64,000 nt of DNA from Spirosomataceae bacterium TFI 002. GTDB taxonomy: Bacteria > Bacteroidota > Bacteroidia > Cytophagales > Spirosomataceae. The stretch spans positions 3,673,001 through 3,737,000 of the forward strand of contig LT907983.1 in assembly GCA_900230115.1 (NCBI GenBank), in the 5' to 3' direction. Below are positions 15,363 through 24,918 of the stretch, piece by piece; within the stretch, counting starts at the first letter, position 1, and each line of letters opens with the position of its first letter. The position numbers were made by a program, and so were the translations under genes. Below the pieces are notes generated by a model. It made no database searches. It was given only the letters and a program-made list of their open reading frames with translations, and had not been told where the DNA came from.

Positions 15363-17673
15363 AAATAGACTCTCCTGTTGCAATTTGTGCTTTTCGTAAT
15401 GATTCAGGAATTCCAAAAGATTTTACCAAGTCTCCTGCCATTGGTCGTATTGTTCTGTATAGTTTATTAAGCACTTTTCTAATGGCTTTTGATTTGTCTC
15501 CAGAGATAAATTCATTTTCCAAGAACCAGCCGTTGTCAGCATATATTGCATCTAGGGCAAAAGTTGAAAGCATTGTTTCCATTGCTTTGCGTTCCGGACC
15601 TTCTTCCATACTATCAATATGAGTTGCAAAAGCTTGGTAAATATAATATTCCACGTGGGCTTTTGCCAATGCAATCATATGAGTTTGTACTCTTAAGAAA
15701 ATCTCGTCTCCGCTAAGTTTCTTTTTGATGAAATTTCTCATTCTGTCACTAAGTGTGAAAAAGAGTTTTTCTTCCCTATATTTCAAAGCAGAGTCTTGAA
15801 AATCTCTACTTAATATATGCTCTGAGTTGGTATTACGGGTATTGAAAGGGTTTAGCTGCGTCATTCGAGCAGAAACTCGCCTAAGGGCATAACGTGCTAT
15901 GGCAGTATAACCTCCATCATTAAATTCCTGCTTAAACTCGGTTAAAAGCGATTTTGCAACAAGCTGTAGGAGAACGGTATTGTCTCCCTCAAAAGTGGTG
16001 AAAATGTCACTGTCTCCTTTAAGGTCTGTGAATTCATTTTCTGCCAAATAACCCTTTCCTCCACATGCTTCTCTACATTCTTGAATGGTAGAAGTTGCGT
16101 GCCACGAAGCGTAGCTTTTTAGTCCTGCTGCAAGTGCTTCTACTTCACGCTGATCGCTTGAACCATAGTTGTCGCCATATTTATTTCTCAAGTTTTCTAA
16201 AGCAAAAGTGAGGGCATAACTCTTAGCCAAGAGAGGAAACAAACGCTTGTGGTGAGTCGGATAATCAAGTATTAAAGTTTCTTTTTCACCTCCTGTGCTA
16301 TTGAATTGCCTTCTTTTAAGTGCATATTTAATGGCTATGTCTAGCGATTTCTTAGCAATGGTATTGGAAGCGGCTGCTATACTTACCCTACCACCTACGA
16401 GTGCACCAAGCATAGTGAAAAACCTTTTTGAGTCTTTCTTAATGCTACTTTGGTATTCGCCATTATCATTGATGCCACCGTATTTGTTAAGCAAGTTTTT
16501 GAGCGGAACGCGAACATTGTCAAACCAAATTCGGCCATTGTCAACGCCATTGAGTCCCATTTTATAACCGCAGTCCTCTACCTTGATGCCGGGAAGTAGA
16601 TTGTGATTTTCGTCTCTCAATCTAACGATAACAGCGTGTATGCCATGATTAACACCATCAACGATTAATTGTGTAAATACAGAGGCGTATTGGGAATGGA
16701 GTGCATTTCCAATATATTCTTTACCAGCCGTGTAGGTTGGAGAATGTACAATCAGTTCCTTTTTAGCATGGTCGTAGGTTGTAATGGTTTCCAAGTCTCG
16801 CACATTAGAGCCATGGCCAGTTTCTGTCATTGCGAAGCAACCCAATAATTCCCCCGTGCCAGTAGGAGTGAGGTAGGTTTTGTGGTGATAGGCTGTTCCT
16901 AGTTGGTAAACTGCTCCGCCCCAAAGTCCAAATTGTACACCGTATTTGATGAGCAAGCTGATATTTCCCATTCCGAGAGCTTCAAAAATCGCGACTGTTC
17001 CTGCTGGTTCGCCGGTACCTCCGTATTCTTTTGGGTAGGCATAAGCTCCGTAGCCTTGGTCAGCAAGTCCGATAGTTTGCTTCAAAATAAGAGCTCTAAG
17101 TTCATCTTTGTCACGCATCTCCACAGGTACAGCGAAGAGTGGATCCTGCAACAATTTTTTGACCTTGTTTTTTAAAGGGGCCCATTTTCCATCCAATATT
17201 GATTGCATTTTAGCAGTATCAAATGCACTATATGTTTCTATTTCTACCGATGTTTCTGGGGAAAGACTTGAATAAAATACAACTTTTGATAGTTCGTTAT
17301 CAACTCCTAAAGCAGCTTCAAGTTTCTCAACCGCAGATTTCACTTTTGGCGAGTCCCATATTTTTCCATCTTTTTGTTGGGAGGATTCTTTTGCAAGTTG
17401 AAGTCCCAAATCGGCCAGGCTTTTTCTAGTTTGACCTTCTTGCTTTTCTGCATATTTGCGAATTTCTTCTAACCACGATTTATAGGTTTCTTCATTTGGT
17501 TGCTTTTTTTGATCAGTCCATGAAATAAGCAAAATCTTATCTTCAGGGCTCAGGAAGTCCATTTTTTGAATATGCTTTCTAATAATTTGCATTTCTGAGG
17601 GACTCAAAACGGAGTCTGCCCAGCCCACATAAAAAAGAGGCAATACACTTAAAACTCCAGATGAATATTTCAT
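15355..17673 (-). CDS. long acyl-CoA dehydrogenase/oxidase family protein with extra N-terminal helical domain
   Basis: The 772-residue flavoprotein is much longer than a standard acyl-CoA dehydrogenase (about 380). Residues 1-120 form an alpha-helical region (VLPLFYVGWADSVLSPSEMQII) that looks TerB-like to my eye. The catalytic part (about 150-560) contains GSNVRDLETITTYD, LLGCFAMTETGHGSN and the helical segment ALVGGRVSIAAASNTIAKKSLDIAIKYALKRRQF. CREACGGKGYLAENEFTDLKGDSDIFTTFEGDN is the acyl-CoA oxidase-like FAD and catalytic region. A C-terminal helical domain follows. It should oxidise acyl-CoA to enoyl-CoA, but the acceptor (ETF or oxygen) cannot be decided. It heads the run with DHFR and the FeS photolyase. 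Confidence 0.88.
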   Translation of the reverse strand: MKYSSGVLSVLPLFYVGWADSVLSPSEMQIIRKHIQKMDFLSPEDKILLISWTDQKKQPNEETYKSWLEEIRKYAEKQEGQTRKSLADLGLQLAKESSQQKDGKIWDSPKVKSAVEKLEAALGVDNELSKVVFYSSLSPETSVEIETYSAFDTAKMQSILDGKWAPLKNKVKKLLQDPLFAVPVEMRDKDELRALILKQTIGLADQGYGAYAYPKEYGGTGEPAGTVAIFEALGMGNISLLIKYGVQFGLWGGAVYQLGTAYHHKTYLTPTGTGELLGCFAMTETGHGSNVRDLETITTYDHAKKELIVHSPTYTAGKEYIGNALHSQYASVFTQLIVDGVNHGIHAVIVRLRDENHNLLPGIKVEDCGYKMGLNGVDNGRIWFDNVRVPLKNLLNKYGGINDNGEYQSSIKKDSKRFFTMLGALVGGRVSIAAASNTIAKKSLDIAIKYALKRRQFNSTGGEKETLILDYPTHHKRLFPLLAKSYALTFALENLRNKYGDNYGSSDQREVEALAAGLKSYASWHATSTIQECREACGGKGYLAENEFTDLKGDSDIFTTFEGDNTVLLQLVAKSLLTEFKQEFNDGGYTAIARYALRRVSARMTQLNPFNTRNTNSEHILSRDFQDSALKYREEKLFFTLSDRMRNFIKKKLSGDEIFLRVQTHMIALAKAHVEYYIYQAFATHIDSMEEGPERKAMETMLSTFALDAIYADNGWFLENEFISGDKSKAIRKVLNKLYRTIRPMAGDLVKSFGIPESLRKAQIATGESIYA

Positions 17674-17900
17674 AATTGTTGTGTTTTGTGTTCTATATTA
17701 AGCATTTCTATTAGGAAGTGCAGTATCTGAATTTAAAATTCGGTTTGTTGGAGGGGCTTTTCTTTTTCAAAAGTACTTGACTTGATGACAAAGTTTAATA
17801 GCAATTTGCTCCTACTATATCTAAATCGGAGAAATTCGGCTTTTGTTTTATTTCCCCAAAAATATAATAGCTAAATTGTGAAACAGCCAATCAAAATATA

Positions 17901-19775
17901 ATGCTTCAGAAAGTTATTCTATTATTTTCAATACTCCTTTTATCTTCAGTCTCTTTTGCTCAAAATAAAATAGACTCTTTACTTAAAATTACTGAGAAAA
18001 AAGATTTAGCAGATAGTTCGAAAGCTCAGGCTTACATTGAGTTAGCAGACTTTTATTACAATCAAAAAGAGGATTCCGATAGTACCATTTTGTATGCTGA
18101 GAAGGGAGAGCGTATAGCAAAAAATATAGGCTGGAAAACTGGTATAATGAAGTCTAATTACTTCAAAGGTGGGGCAAATGCCCTTTTGGTAAAATATGAA
18201 TTAGCTAGCAAGCAACTTTTTGAAGCACTCAAAATTGCCGAAGAGGTCAACGATAAGCCAAACAAGGCAATGATAATTAAGGAAATTGGCTACGTGTTTT
18301 TGTTTTCGGGGAATCATGAAAAAGCAGTCGAGTGGTTTAATAAAATGTATGAAATTTTCATAGAGCTTGGTGATAAGCAAAAAGCTGCTTTTACCTTAGG
18401 CTCTATCGGTACGGTTTATCATGCTGACAGTAATAATGTGGAAGCAATAAAGTATTTCAAGCGTGCCCTGAAAATAGGTGAGGAAATTCAAGATCAAGAT
18501 GTTTTGGGATTCATTTACACCAACCTAGGAACAGCATATTTTTACAATGGTCAGCGAGATTTGGGGTTTGAATATGTATTAAAATCAAAAGAGATAAATG
18601 AGAAATTAGGCTCTAGGTATAACGTAGGAATAAACTTAGCTAACCTGACTCATTTTGCCGAAATGAAAGGAGATCTCAATCAATCCTTAAAGTTTGGACT
18701 AGAAGCAGTACCAATACTCGAAGAATTGGGCTTGAAGAACCCATTAAGGGCTGTTCTTGATAATTTACGCACAGTTTATTTTCAAAAAGGGGATTTTAAC
18801 AAAGCATACCAATATCAGCAAAGGTATTTTGAAGTAAAGGATGAAATAGATACCGAAAATGTAAAAAAGGAAGCTGAAATACAGGAGCTAGAATACGATG
18901 CGGAAAAAGATCAGCTTGAAATTGATAACCTAAATAAAGACATTGAAAATAGGAGGCTGCAGCAGCTATTATTAATTGGTGGCCTACTTTTAGTTATTGG
19001 TATAGGAGGCGTTTTATGGTGGACTAATAAATCTTTAAACAAAAAGAATGCATTGATTGCTGAGCAAAAGGCTTCCATTGAAGAATTCAATAAAGACCTA
19101 GAACTCAAGGTAGCAAAAAGAACAGAAGAGTTGCAGGTCGCTTTAGACGAAATAAAAGAAGCCATGGCGAGGGGGCAAAGTCTAGAGCGAAAACGAATCG
19201 CAAGCGATCTTCACGATAACTTAGGGAGTGTTATTTCGGCCATAAACTTCAGCTTAAGTGGTATTAGTCGTGAGAAATTGGGTGATAGTCAACAATCACT
19301 TTACGACAATGTGGTTAAAATGACCGAGTCTGCCTATCAGGAATTGCGTTCGCTTTCCCATAATTTACTTCCCGAAAAGTTAGAGAAGGAAGGTTTAATA
19401 GTTGCAATCCAAAACTACCTAGAATCGCTCAATGCAGCTCAGCCTGTTTGGTTTGATTTTACTACCAATACTGAACAAAGGTTCTCCGCAAAGACTGAAG
19501 TTAACCTTTATGCAATTATTTTGGAGTGCTGCAATAACATTTTAAAACACGCCAAAGCCACCGAGGCATCCATTGAAATTCAGTTACTTTCTGACAGCCT
19601 AGAAATTACCGTCACTGACAATGGGAAAGGTTTTCTCATTAACAAAGAACAAAACGGAAATGGACTTGCCAACATGAAAGATAGATTGAGTACAATCGAT
19701 GGGATTGCAAAAGTGGATTCAAATATTGATGGTACTACTATACATCTCAAGGTTGGTAACTATATGCCAGCTTAA
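17901..19775 (+). CDS. TPR-containing sensor histidine kinase (HisKA_3 type)
   Basis: This 624-residue protein has a signal peptide (1-20). Periplasmic tetratricopeptide repeats follow (about 60-300, for example AIKYFKRALKIGEE and LGFIYTNLGTAYFYNGQ), then a coiled coil and a membrane helix (about 350-372, LLLIGGLLLVIGIGGVLWW). The second coiled coil leads into a HisKA_3 dimerisation domain with phospho-acceptor H438 in ERKRIASDLHDNLGS. The HATPase domain shows the N box CCNNILKHA, G1 DNGKGF and G2 GNGLANMKDR. HisKA_3 kinases pair with NarL/LuxR-type regulators, and such a regulator lies nearby at 22620-23228. Its stop overlaps the stop of the convergent secreted-protein gene by 4 bp. The ligand is unknown. 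Confidence 0.92.
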   Translation: MLQKVILLFSILLLSSVSFAQNKIDSLLKITEKKDLADSSKAQAYIELADFYYNQKEDSDSTILYAEKGERIAKNIGWKTGIMKSNYFKGGANALLVKYELASKQLFEALKIAEEVNDKPNKAMIIKEIGYVFLFSGNHEKAVEWFNKMYEIFIELGDKQKAAFTLGSIGTVYHADSNNVEAIKYFKRALKIGEEIQDQDVLGFIYTNLGTAYFYNGQRDLGFEYVLKSKEINEKLGSRYNVGINLANLTHFAEMKGDLNQSLKFGLEAVPILEELGLKNPLRAVLDNLRTVYFQKGDFNKAYQYQQRYFEVKDEIDTENVKKEAEIQELEYDAEKDQLEIDNLNKDIENRRLQQLLLIGGLLLVIGIGGVLWWTNKSLNKKNALIAEQKASIEEFNKDLELKVAKRTEELQVALDEIKEAMARGQSLERKRIASDLHDNLGSVISAINFSLSGISREKLGDSQQSLYDNVVKMTESAYQELRSLSHNLLPEKLEKEGLIVAIQNYLESLNAAQPVWFDFTTNTEQRFSAKTEVNLYAIILECCNNILKHAKATEASIEIQLLSDSLEITVTDNGKGFLINKEQNGNGLANMKDRLSTIDGIAKVDSNIDGTTIHLKVGNYMPA

Positions 19776-22165
19776 AAGGTGGGGATAATGTCAAGTACAC
19801 TACCTGCTTCTGTATCCCACACTGCTCCATTCAATGTTTCTATACCTGCTGCTCTGGCTTTTCTGTTTGTGCTTATTATGGAACGCTTGTTCGATGGTAT
19901 TTTCACTTTGTGACAAATATTAGGTACAACTTTCAAAGACCAATTTTCGGGATTATGCCAATCGTTAGAAACTGTTCCTAAAAATTCGTTCTCAATAGTT
20001 TCGTAAGGGCAAGTATTATCCATTACAGGAATACTTCCGAAATAGGAACAAGTAGAACTGGCGTATTCAAAATACAGTTCTGTTGCTGACTGAGAGGAAA
20101 ATGAAGGAATAAATGAACCTGTCGCTGAATTAAAAGTGCCTGCTGAAATGGTTAATGCAGAGTCTAAGAAAAAGCTGGAAAAGCTATTGTCTTTATATCC
20201 GTCTAACATTAGGAAATTCATTTCGGTTAAATTGTTCGATGTGTTGCCGCCAATACCATAAGACATATCGATGTTACTTTTATTAAATGCAGAAACATTG
20301 GGGTATATATCTCCAAACGGATCGATAAGTAAACCTTTGACAGCATAAAGATTAAAATTACTACCTGGTCCGGTCAGCTTAACCATTCCGTTAACAGTAA
20401 ATATATCATTGACCTTCTTGATGTTCACTACGTCAATTACGCCACAATTGACAGTTCCCATGCTTGTTATAGAAGAGTCTAAAATGCTGTACAATGAGTC
20501 TCCTCGGCTATAAATCACTCCGCCTGTAAATACCCGAAACTTATTTAGGTTGCCTGATAATCTTGAGTTATTCAGGATAGATATAGAATTGTTTTTTCCT
20601 GTAAAACTACCCTTAAAGTCAACTCCATTATTGGAGGTTGTATCAATTAACATCCCCAAGCCTTTTACATTGCTAATTGAGATTGCCCCATTGTTGGTGA
20701 ATTTTCCAGTACCCATTTTGGCAAGTCCAAAAGAGCCCCATTTGTTGTCTGGCGACTTAAAAACTGTATCAATTACTATTGTGCCGCTATTATCGAAGTA
20801 GTCCTCGGTAGTATTGGTAATTGTATTAATTGCGAGACCTTTAAAAACTTTTTTGATTGATATTTCTGAACCTGTGGTGGTTCCGTAAGCTCCGGGTGTT
20901 GTTAATGCCAAAACCATTGTGGTGTCCTCCTGAAACTGGTGATAGAATTCTAGTATTCCGTTATTGTTGAAAGTGGTTTCACCAGTTGCTTTTAGAGCTT
21001 TAAATTGAAATGTATCTACCTTAATTACGCCCGTTTGAAAGTTTTGGAGCGGCACTTTTTCCAATTCAATTCCGTATTGAACATTACTTATGATAAAGTC
21101 ACCGTAATTATCAAATTGATTAATCGGAACAGCTAAGCTACCGGTATAGTTTGCAGCTGTTTTAAATGCCTGAATAGCATGGTTCACATGTATGTTACCA
21201 TAATTGGTAAACTCTTTTCCAGTAATTGCTATGCCTTTTGAATTATTTGAATTACTGAAAGTCATGCCGCCATTGTTGATGAATTTCATTATTTCAAAAC
21301 CTTCCGTATAGTTATTGATTGTAATCAAGTTGTCATTTTGGATTTGATATAATTCGCCCAACTTGTTCATTTTATCCAAAGTAATAATTCCTTCATTCAA
21401 TAGGAAAACACGGTCATAACCATCTATTCCAAGTGTACTATTACTAATTTCTATTTCACCAGAGGGGGTATTGTAAAATTGTTGCAGAATAGGTATTGGT
21501 GTGATCACACTAGCTATTTCAATTTCTTGATTTTTAAACTTCATGTAACCTGAGTTTGTAAAGTTTTTATGGAAGTACATGCCAACTCCACTACAGTTTT
21601 CTATTTTTATTGTACCGCTGTTAGTAGCATTAGTCTCTATTTTCATCCCATTGATCGAGTTGTAAATAGTGATTGTACCATTTTGAATAAATTTGGATAT
21701 TTGTTTGATATACAATCCATAGCTTCCACTGAAAATGTTGATGTCAATAGAGCCTTCATTTACAAAAACGAAGCTATTGGTAACTTCCACGGCTCCATTT
21801 ATTCCTGAGCCACCTCCAGTGATGTTTACGGATGCGTAGTTATAAAATCTCCCTCTGTTTAGTTCTAGGCCACTATTCGTTGGATTAATAATATTCAACT
21901 CTACCAAGAAACCAGCATTAACGGCAAGTATAGATGTAACAACTGTAGAGGGTAACCCTACTTTCACGCTTTTTACATTTACTTTACTATTTATTGCTAC
22001 TGAATCTCCTTCTATTACTACATTACATGTATTGCATGGAAGTGTATTTGTAGACCAGTTTAGAGGATCTTCCCAGTTTTGAGTTCCTGCCCCTCCATCC
22101 CAAGTCACTGTTTGACCATAAATTAATGATTGAGTAATGAATAATAAGAAGATGATATTTTTCAT
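19772..22165 (-). CDS. large repetitive secreted protein (beta-helix-like)
   Basis: The 797-residue protein has a signal peptide ending at IYGQ (18). After WDGGAGTQNWEDPLNWS, a motif common at the start of Bacteroidota extracellular beta-rich repeats, come many short units with N-N-G or N-S-G turns alternating with short hydrophobic strands (TNSGTIKIENCSG, FNNNGILEF, FTNNGAISISN). This pattern fits a parallel beta helix. A second WHNPENWS module closes the protein (about 725-797). I see no enzyme motif and no T9SS sorting domain. It starts 12 bp after a LytTR-only gene and converges, with a 4-bp overlap, on the histidine kinase. A surface adhesin or matrix role is inferred. Confidence 0.8.
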   Translation of the reverse strand: MKNIIFLLFITQSLIYGQTVTWDGGAGTQNWEDPLNWSTNTLPCNTCNVVIEGDSVAINSKVNVKSVKVGLPSTVVTSILAVNAGFLVELNIINPTNSGLELNRGRFYNYASVNITGGGSGINGAVEVTNSFVFVNEGSIDINIFSGSYGLYIKQISKFIQNGTITIYNSINGMKIETNATNSGTIKIENCSGVGMYFHKNFTNSGYMKFKNQEIEIASVITPIPILQQFYNTPSGEIEISNSTLGIDGYDRVFLLNEGIITLDKMNKLGELYQIQNDNLITINNYTEGFEIMKFINNGGMTFSNSNNSKGIAITGKEFTNYGNIHVNHAIQAFKTAANYTGSLAVPINQFDNYGDFIISNVQYGIELEKVPLQNFQTGVIKVDTFQFKALKATGETTFNNNGILEFYHQFQEDTTMVLALTTPGAYGTTTGSEISIKKVFKGLAINTITNTTEDYFDNSGTIVIDTVFKSPDNKWGSFGLAKMGTGKFTNNGAISISNVKGLGMLIDTTSNNGVDFKGSFTGKNNSISILNNSRLSGNLNKFRVFTGGVIYSRGDSLYSILDSSITSMGTVNCGVIDVVNIKKVNDIFTVNGMVKLTGPGSNFNLYAVKGLLIDPFGDIYPNVSAFNKSNIDMSYGIGGNTSNNLTEMNFLMLDGYKDNSFSSFFLDSALTISAGTFNSATGSFIPSFSSQSATELYFEYASSTCSYFGSIPVMDNTCPYETIENEFLGTVSNDWHNPENWSLKVVPNICHKVKIPSNKRSIISTNRKARAAGIETLNGAVWDTEAGSVLDIIPTF

Positions 22166-22177
22166 GGTTTCGTTTTT

Positions 22178-22513
22178 TTAAGAGTTTGAACATTTCGCTG
22201 AATAAGTGTTGGACGCTAATAGCTTTCGGCCTCTTCGGGATACTTTGGCTTGAAGATTATTTTCTAAATAAAGGAAGTCTCTTTCCAATGATTTCAAGTG
22301 ATCCATATTAACTAGGAATGAGCGATGCGATCGAAAGAAATTACCTTCCTGAAAAATTCCTTCACATTCTTTCAGCGTTTTGGCAAGGGTAAAATGATTT
22401 CCTGACCGCAAGTAAAATTTTGAATAGTTTTCGTCAGCTTGAATTAAAACGATATCCGATTCTTTAAGTCGTCTTTTTTTGAAGCCTCGTACATTTTGAA
22501 ATTGATAGATCAT
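22178..22513 (-). CDS. LytTR-only DNA-binding protein
   Basis: A second stand-alone LytTR protein, 111 residues. The domain shows DIVLIQADENYSKFYLRSGN, TLAKTLKECEGIF, FFRSHRSFLVNMDHLKSL and the closing VSRRGRKLLAS. There is no receiver or membrane segment. It is about as long as the one at 10065-10382 but clearly divergent from it. It lies 12 bp upstream of the big secreted-protein gene, so it is probably co-transcribed with it and may control it. The 106-bp gap to the NarL-type regulator gene holds two 16-bp palindromic sites that could place this operon under that regulator. Confidence 0.88.
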   Translation of the reverse strand: MIYQFQNVRGFKKRRLKESDIVLIQADENYSKFYLRSGNHFTLAKTLKECEGIFQEGNFFRSHRSFLVNMDHLKSLERDFLYLENNLQAKVSRRGRKLLASNTYSAKCSNS

Positions 22514-22564
22514 GTTGCGACAATGTTGAGCAACAAATTTCAGGAGATGAAGTAGGAATGTAAA

Positions 22565-22602
22565 TACCCTCGGTCGGGCAATTTGGTACCCTGATCAGGG
22601 TA
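22565..22602. promoter_or_regulatory. tandem 16-bp palindromic sites with NarL-like 7-2-7 geometry, candidate operator
   Basis: TACCCTGATCAGGGTA at 22587-22602 is a perfect palindrome. A related 16-mer, TACCCTCGGTCGGGCA, lies at 22565-22580, so the centres are 22 bp apart, about two helix turns. NarL-family regulators bind inverted heptamers of the TACYYMT type spaced by 2 bp, and the first five bases of each heptamer fit. The site lies between the NarL-type regulator gene (ending at 22620) and the LytTR operon start (22513). It may also help end regulator transcription, but no T-run follows. Confidence 0.55.
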
Positions 22603-22619
22603 GGTTTTTAAGCAATGGC

Positions 22620-23228
22620 TTAAATCCAGCCTTGTTCGGCAACATATTTAACAAGTGCAGCGGTATTGGTAATGCTAAGTTTTCGGTAAATGTTCTTACG
22701 ATGAGTAGCAATTGTTTGTGAACTAATGAAAAGACTTTCTCCAACTTCTTGGTTGGATTTACCATTGGCAAGAGCTATCGCAATTTCTTTTTCTCGTGAA
22801 GTTATTGGGGAATTTGCGGAAGTTTTATTGAGCAATGCACGCATGATTGCTGCACTTACAAATTGCCCTCCATTATTGACCGTAACAATTGCTTTTTGGA
22901 GGATATCAATCTTTTCATTTTTCAAAACAAACCCATCGGCACCAAGTGCCAATGCTTTTTCAATACTATTGGCTCTTTCGTCCATTGATAGCACTAAAAT
23001 GCGAATTGAAGAATTGGTTGTTTTAACTTTAGTAATAATATCAAAACCACTTCCATCTGGCATTTGAAGATCGGTGAGTACAACTGTTATATCATGTGTA
23101 TTGATTATTTCAAAAGCTTCCTTGCTATTTGAAGCTGTAAAAACTTCATTTACTCCATCCATTTTTTGAAGCAAAGAATGTAGTCCTTGTAATACTAAAT
23201 GGTGATCATCTATAAGAAGTAAGTTCAT
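22620..23228 (-). CDS. NarL/LuxR-type response regulator
   Basis: The 202-residue regulator has a CheY-like receiver (1-120) with acidic pocket D7/D8 (LLIDDHH), phospho-acceptor D53 (LTDLQMPDGSG), the Ser switch (RILVLSMD) and the conserved lysine in FVLKNEK. A LuxR helix-turn-helix (140-200) contains TSREKEIAIALANGKSNQEVGESLFISSQTIATHRKNIYRKL. It is the expected partner type for HisKA_3 kinases, so the kinase at 17901-19775 is the likely partner although the two genes are separated by the secreted-protein operon. Palindromic sites just downstream (22565-22602) are candidate targets. Confidence 0.92.
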   Translation of the reverse strand: MNLLLIDDHHLVLQGLHSLLQKMDGVNEVFTASNSKEAFEIINTHDITVVLTDLQMPDGSGFDIITKVKTTNSSIRILVLSMDERANSIEKALALGADGFVLKNEKIDILQKAIVTVNNGGQFVSAAIMRALLNKTSANSPITSREKEIAIALANGKSNQEVGESLFISSQTIATHRKNIYRKLSITNTAALVKYVAEQGWI

Positions 23229-23333
23229 GCCTTGCCGAAATTCATAAAACTGACAAATTTATCTACGCCAGATGAGTAATTCTTATGACGAATTTAAGCC
23301 TTTAAATTTAAGCAAGAAGGTTTTTGATGATTT

Positions 23334-24815
23334 TCATGGCTTCCTACGTCCTGGAACAATATGTGTTTTTAGAATCCTCTTGCTTTCTCTTTTAGCTTCC
23401 TGTGATTTTTTGAGCATGTGAATTTTCGCTTTGGAAATTCTTTGACTTTCGGCATGATTTACAATTCTATGAGGGTAGGTAGTACCGAGGTGAAAATTTG
23501 CAAAAACTTGATCCATTTCAGTCATCTTCCATGGCTCGTGAATGAATTGGACTGGGCAATTGGTTAACTCTGGGACCCATTTTTTTATAAAATCCCCGTT
23601 GGGGTCATGGTCCTGTGACTGCTTAACAGGGTTGTAAACTCTTATCGTATTTGTACCTGTTACTCCAGCTTGCATTTGAATTTGCGGATAATGAATGCCA
23701 GGCTCAAAATCTAGAAAATTGCGAGCCAAGTGTGGTGAAGCATTTCTCCAGTCCATTTGAAGAGCGTGGGTATAGAAACTAAGCATCATTGCCCTCATTC
23801 TGAAATTGATATATCCCGTTGCATTTAGACACCTCATGCAAGCATCCACCAATGGGTAACCGGTATTCCCTGTTTCCCATGCTTGTTGCCAATCTTGATT
23901 GCTTTCGAAAGTCAAGTTGTCGTATGCTCTATTTACATGCTCGAATTCCATGCGATCTTCCATTTCAAACTTTTGGATAAAATGACAGTGCCATCTAAGT
24001 CTTGACCCAAAATTATTTAGCTGAAATGTATGTTGAACTTCTTGCTTTGCATTTACATATGCTTGATAAACTTCGCGAATACTTATACATCCCCATGCTA
24101 AATAAGGTGAAAGTCTTGAAAGTCCAGTTCTACTTGCTGCTGGTTTACTGAGAGATTTCGTATAGTTTTTGGCCCTTTCGTAGAGGAAACTAGTTAGATA
24201 TTTTTGTGCAAAAGAACTTCCGCCTGGCTGAAATCCCTCTTTGTTTTGTCCTAATTCTGAAAAGTTTAACTGTGAGTTTTCAATTGCAAATTCGTCTAAG
24301 TTTAGCTTTAGTTTGGAATAGCTGATTTTCGACAAGTCAATTTTAGCAAGCGGATTTCCCATATATGCATGCCACCTCTTTACCCAATTTTTTCTGTTTT
24401 TTAATCCTCTGATAACACCATCCTTTTGATACTCCACCCATTCAATATTAAGGTTTATGCAGGTGTTGATCATTCTTTTGTCTCGATCATAAGTAAGTTT
24501 AATTCCTATTTCTTGGTGAGAAATAAGGCGAATAGTTCCCTCTTGAGAATGGATTCGAGAAAGTATATCTTCTGGCTTTCCATAGCAAATTAGTATCTCA
24601 GCATTGAATGGAGCAAGGTTTTTATTAATATCAAGAAGAGATTGGTACACAAACCTCCAATGCCTTTCAGAATAATGATGGTCGTGAATAAGTTCAGGCT
24701 CAAAAGTATATAATAGAATTGTGGGCAGGCCATTTCTACATGCTTCTGCAAGTGGAGCGTGGTCGGTTAATCGTAAATCCCTTTTGAACCAAATAATGTT
24801 TATCACTATAAACAA
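23334..24815 (-). CDS. cryptochrome/deoxyribodipyrimidine photolyase family flavoprotein
   Basis: The 493-residue protein has the classical photolyase layout, unrelated in motifs to the FeS photolyase at 13291. The N-terminal alpha/beta antenna domain begins [18 protein letters not shown]. The helical FAD domain contains [70 protein letters not shown] and [19 protein letters not shown], ending with the [23 protein letters not shown] motif. The C-terminus is basic ([18 protein letters not shown]). It should repair UV pyrimidine dimers or act as a blue-light sensor; the sequence alone does not decide. It is transcribed divergently from gldD. Confidence 0.92.
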   Translation of the reverse strand: MFIVINIIWFKRDLRLTDHAPLAEACRNGLPTILLYTFEPELIHDHHYSERHWRFVYQSLLDINKNLAPFNAEILICYGKPEDILSRIHSQEGTIRLISHQEIGIKLTYDRDKRMINTCINLNIEWVEYQKDGVIRGLKNRKNWVKRWHAYMGNPLAKIDLSKISYSKLKLNLDEFAIENSQLNFSELGQNKEGFQPGGSSFAQKYLTSFLYERAKNYTKSLSKPAASRTGLSRLSPYLAWGCISIREVYQAYVNAKQEVQHTFQLNNFGSRLRWHCHFIQKFEMEDRMEFEHVNRAYDNLTFESNQDWQQAWETGNTGYPLVDACMRCLNATGYINFRMRAMMLSFYTHALQMDWRNASPHLARNFLDFEPGIHYPQIQMQAGVTGTNTIRVYNPVKQSQDHDPNGDFIKKWVPELTNCPVQFIHEPWKMTEMDQVFANFHLGTTYPHRIVNHAESQRISKAKIHMLKKSQEAKRESKRILKTHIVPGRRKP

Positions 24816-24918
24816 ACTCTGGAAAATATCTTTCTGTTTTAAGGCAATGGAAGAAAGTTAAATAAGGGAAAAGTAAACCTATTTTCAATATCTTTACAAC
24901 TTAATCGACCCAGAATAA

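Noticed and set aside
15363-15416. Longer dihydrofolate reductase starting at 15416
   Set aside because: The extra 18 residues lie in the acyl-CoA dehydrogenase coding end and do not fit the family; ATG 15362 has a good GGAGAG site.
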